Below are positions 22,934-24,707 of a stretch of DNA of 24,707 bases, piece after piece. Below the pieces are notes generated by a model. That model worked only from the letters and a program-made list of their open reading frames with translations, was not told the origin of the DNA and made no database searches. The first letter of the stretch is position 1, and each line of letters starts with the position of its first letter. Location: assembly GCA_047620825.1 (NCBI GenBank), contig JBLHOC010000025.1, positions 1 to 24,707 of the forward strand, in the 5' to 3' direction. Both the position numbers and the translations under genes were made by a program. Source of the stretch: UBA987 sp047620825. GTDB taxonomy: Bacteria > Bacteroidota > Bacteroidia > NS11-12g > UBA9320.

Positions 22934-24154
22934 ATGGATTTTAGCTATTTCGTAGGGAAAAAATTAGCCACGCAGTCGGGTAAAACGTTCACTCGTCTAA
23001 TAATCAGATTGGCAATTGCTGCTGTCGGTATTAGTTTGGCGGTGATGTTGCTTGCTGTTGGCGTAGTTAAAGGCTTTCAATCTGAAGTTAAAAATAAGGT
23101 CGTTGGTTTCGATGGTCACATTCATATTCGTAATTTGGATCTCAACCAAAGTCGAGAATTGAAACTAATTCCATTAGATCAGGAATTTATTGACACAATT
23201 CGCAACCACCCAAATGTGACGTCACTTTCTCCATTTTGTTTAAAAGCAGGCATTATAAATACCAGCCGTGAAATTGAAGGCATGGTATTCAAGGGTGTCC
23301 CTAAAAACTACGACTGGTCGTTTATTTCTGAAAATCTTAAAAAAGGGCGTTTACCTGCATTACAAGACAGCATCGATACGTACGAATTTGTGTTGTCACA
23401 GAAAGTAGCAGATAGACTTCAAATAGATACGGGGCAGGTCTTAGATGTTTTTTTTATTCAGGATGCCAAAGTACGTAGGCGAAGAATGGCTTTGGTAGGT
23501 ATCTTTAATACTGGGTTAGGTGAATTTGATAAAACCATATGCTTTACAGATATAAGAGTCATTCAACGTATTTACACAACCGACTATAGCCAAGTTAGTG
23601 GGTTTGAAATAAACATCAATGACCTCAGTTTGATGGAGCCCATGACGGATTGGATTGATGACCAAATTGGTATTAAGCTGAGAGCAGAGAACATTGAAGA
23701 AAAACATGTTGTTATTTTTAAATGGCTAAAGATAGTTGACTCTAATGCGTTGATTATTATCATTTTAATGACAATTGTTTCTGTTGTAAACTTGATTACA
23801 GCTTTCTTAATTCTCATCATTGACAGAACTCAAATGATTGGCATATTAAAAAGTCTTGGCGCTAACAATAACCAAGTGGTCAAAGTATTTTTATTGAAAG
23901 GTTTGTCGATGGTGATACCGGGTTTGATTATTGGCAACGCAATTGGTTTGGGATTGGCGTGGTTGCAACTTAAAACTGGATTAATTACACTACCGGAAGA
24001 AACATATTATATGGCCACAGTTCCAGTGGAGATATCTCTAGAAACTATCTTGTTTTTGAATGTTGGGACATTGATAATAAGTTTGTTAATGATGCTTATC
24101 CCTGCGATTATGGTTCGATTCATAACACCAGTTAAAGCCATTCGTTTTAACTAA
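22934..24154 (+). CDS. FtsX-fold ABC transporter permease, LolC/LolE type
   Basis: The 406-residue protein starts MDFSYFVGKKLATQSGKTF, the usual N-terminus of LolC/E permeases. A first membrane segment (21-45, IIRLAIAAVGISLAVMLLAV) is followed by a large periplasmic domain (about 46-265) and three C-terminal membrane segments. The segment SLGANNNQVVKVFLLKG is the typical FtsX coupling region. LolCDE extracts lipoproteins from the inner membrane, so it may sort the lipoproteins encoded nearby, but no LolD ATPase is in the window. The frame opens earlier, at 22868, but those 22 residues overlap namZ and are unlike the family, so I start at 22934. The end overlaps the DUF5522 stop by 2 bp. Confidence 0.9.
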   Translation: MDFSYFVGKKLATQSGKTFTRLIIRLAIAAVGISLAVMLLAVGVVKGFQSEVKNKVVGFDGHIHIRNLDLNQSRELKLIPLDQEFIDTIRNHPNVTSLSPFCLKAGIINTSREIEGMVFKGVPKNYDWSFISENLKKGRLPALQDSIDTYEFVLSQKVADRLQIDTGQVLDVFFIQDAKVRRRRMALVGIFNTGLGEFDKTICFTDIRVIQRIYTTDYSQVSGFEININDLSLMEPMTDWIDDQIGIKLRAENIEEKHVVIFKWLKIVDSNALIIIILMTIVSVVNLITAFLILIIDRTQMIGILKSLGANNNQVVKVFLLKGLSMVIPGLIIGNAIGLGLAWLQLKTGLITLPEETYYMATVPVEISLETILFLNVGTLIISLLMMLIPAIMVRFITPVKAIRFN

Positions 24155-24306
24155 TTCCGTTTCCTTTTCGGGACGTTAACATGTTCGTAAGGACAATGCT
24201 TGCATTTATTACCGCAGCACTTGCCTCTCTTTAAAAGATACGTTTCAGTCATCACGAATAAACCTTCTTCATTGAAGTAATAATCCTTATTTATTTCCGG
24301 ATTCAT
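24151..24306 (-). CDS. DUF5522-like cysteine-rich small protein
   Basis: A 51-residue frame reads MNPEINKDYYFNEEGLFVMT, then ETYLLKRGKCCGNKCKHCPY and a basic tail VPKRKRN. The pattern Y-N-x-x-G-L-x-V-x-T-E-x-Y, R-G-x-CC and C-x-x-CPY is that of the DUF5522 family, and its four cysteines could bind zinc or an iron-sulphur cluster. Function is unknown. The ATG overlaps the channel stop codon as ATGA, which suggests translational coupling to that gene. The stop overlaps the convergent permease stop. Confidence 0.82.
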   Translation of the reverse strand: MNPEINKDYYFNEEGLFVMTETYLLKRGKCCGNKCKHCPYEHVNVPKRKRN

Positions 24307-24707
24307 GACGTCGAAGTACCAGATGGCTTGGATAAAGATTCACCACATTCTTTACAAAAAGAGGCGTCTAGATCATTCTGAGTATTACAACCATTACAAG
24401 TATTCTTGGCTCTCTTTTGATCTGCATATTCAACAGTTACTATGCCTGTAGGCACAGTGATTATCGCATAACCGATAATCATTAATGTAGAAGACAAAAA
24501 CTTACCTAAAATGGTCTGAGGTGTAATATCACCATAACCAACCGTTGTAACAGTGACTACTGCCCAGTAGATACTTGCGGGAATACTAGAAAAGTGATTT
24601 TTGTCAGTCAGTTCATAATTGTGTTGAGCACCTTCAATGATATACATGAGTGTCCCCATAAGAATGACCAATATCAAAATGAAACTAAAAAATACTGTGA
24701 TTTTGTT
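24303..24707 (-). CDS. Voltage-gated-type K+ channel with C-terminal zinc ribbon, C-terminal part (cut by window edge)
   Basis: The frame is open to the window edge (134 codons visible), so the voltage-sensor part, if present, is missing. A membrane segment (VFFSFILILVILMGTLMYII) is followed by a pore loop SIPASIYWAVVTVTTVGYGD, whose TVGYGD is the K+ selectivity filter. A last membrane segment (GKFLSSTLMIIGYAIITVPTGIV) follows. The cytoplasmic tail carries CNGC and CKEC, a four-cysteine zinc ribbon, before a short Ser/Thr-rich end. Kv-like bacterial channels set membrane potential or K+ leak; the zinc ribbon is an unusual tail whose role is unknown. Confidence 0.92.
   Translation of the reverse strand, partial: NKITVFFSFILILVILMGTLMYIIEGAQHNYELTDKNHFSSIPASIYWAVVTVTTVGYGDITPQTILGKFLSSTLMIIGYAIITVPTGIVTVEYADQKRAKNTCNGCNTQNDLDASFCKECGESLSKPSGTSTS

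Noticed and set aside
1..24707. tRNA, rRNA, prophage, integrase or attachment sites
   Set aside because: I saw no cloverleaf-like tRNA ends, phage structural genes or integrases, and no long direct repeats flanking the 15.3-17.1 kb accessory stretch.

Overview
The window looks like a chromosomal segment of a marine or freshwater Bacteroidota, most likely a Flavobacteriales relative. The case rests on four things. The DNA is AT-rich. The Bacteroidota -7 promoter box (TAnnTTTG) sits just ahead of several start codons. There are type IX secretion (T9SS) parts: a PorQ homologue, and a secreted Kazal protein with a T9SS-like C-terminal tail. The gene content also fits, including PaaN, PrsW, NamZ (DUF1343), DUF5522 and REP-associated transposase families. 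Most of the window is ordinary housekeeping DNA. I see no prophage, CRISPR array, rRNA or tRNA.

Layout. Positions 1-972 hold the N-terminal 324 codons of paaN (minus), divergent from cmk (plus). dxs, a GNAT acetyltransferase, a metallo-beta-lactamase-fold hydrolase and a Kazal/T9SS secreted protein form a tight minus-strand run (1799-5355). A tandem pair of paralogous lipoproteins follows on plus (5486-7433) and ends in a strong terminator. Next come a small HExxH protein, serS (minus), and a 967-residue membrane phosphoethanolamine-transferase-like protein with a C-terminal GDPD/FAM151-like domain. lpd and a PrsW-type membrane protease converge on a shared bidirectional terminator near 13860.

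Positions 15338-17069 are the accessory part: a 99-residue orphan, a RAYT (REP-associated tyrosine transposase) gene and a decayed lipoprotein gene. The RAYT is the most unusual object here. Its reading frame contains two inverted, nearly identical GTAG-tagged REP palindromes. They enclose about 250 bp of in-frame pentapeptide and Met-Asp tandem repeats, placed between the HUH motif and the presumed catalytic tyrosine.

From 17148 to the end are a saccharopine-dehydrogenase-family gene, a lipoprotein of unknown function and a glyoxalase-II-like hydrolase. A minus-strand namZ-porQ-139 aa cluster links cell-wall turnover with the T9SS. A LolC/E-type permease follows, then a K+ channel with a C-terminal zinc ribbon (cut by the window edge). 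The channel gene overlaps, in an ATGA arrangement, a 51-residue cysteine-rich DUF5522 gene.

Functional links are mostly local. PorQ and the Kazal protein belong to one secretion pathway. Dxs supplies isoprenoid precursors, Lpd serves the 2-oxoacid dehydrogenases, and Cmk and SerS are core enzymes. All domain calls are by eye; no database search was run.
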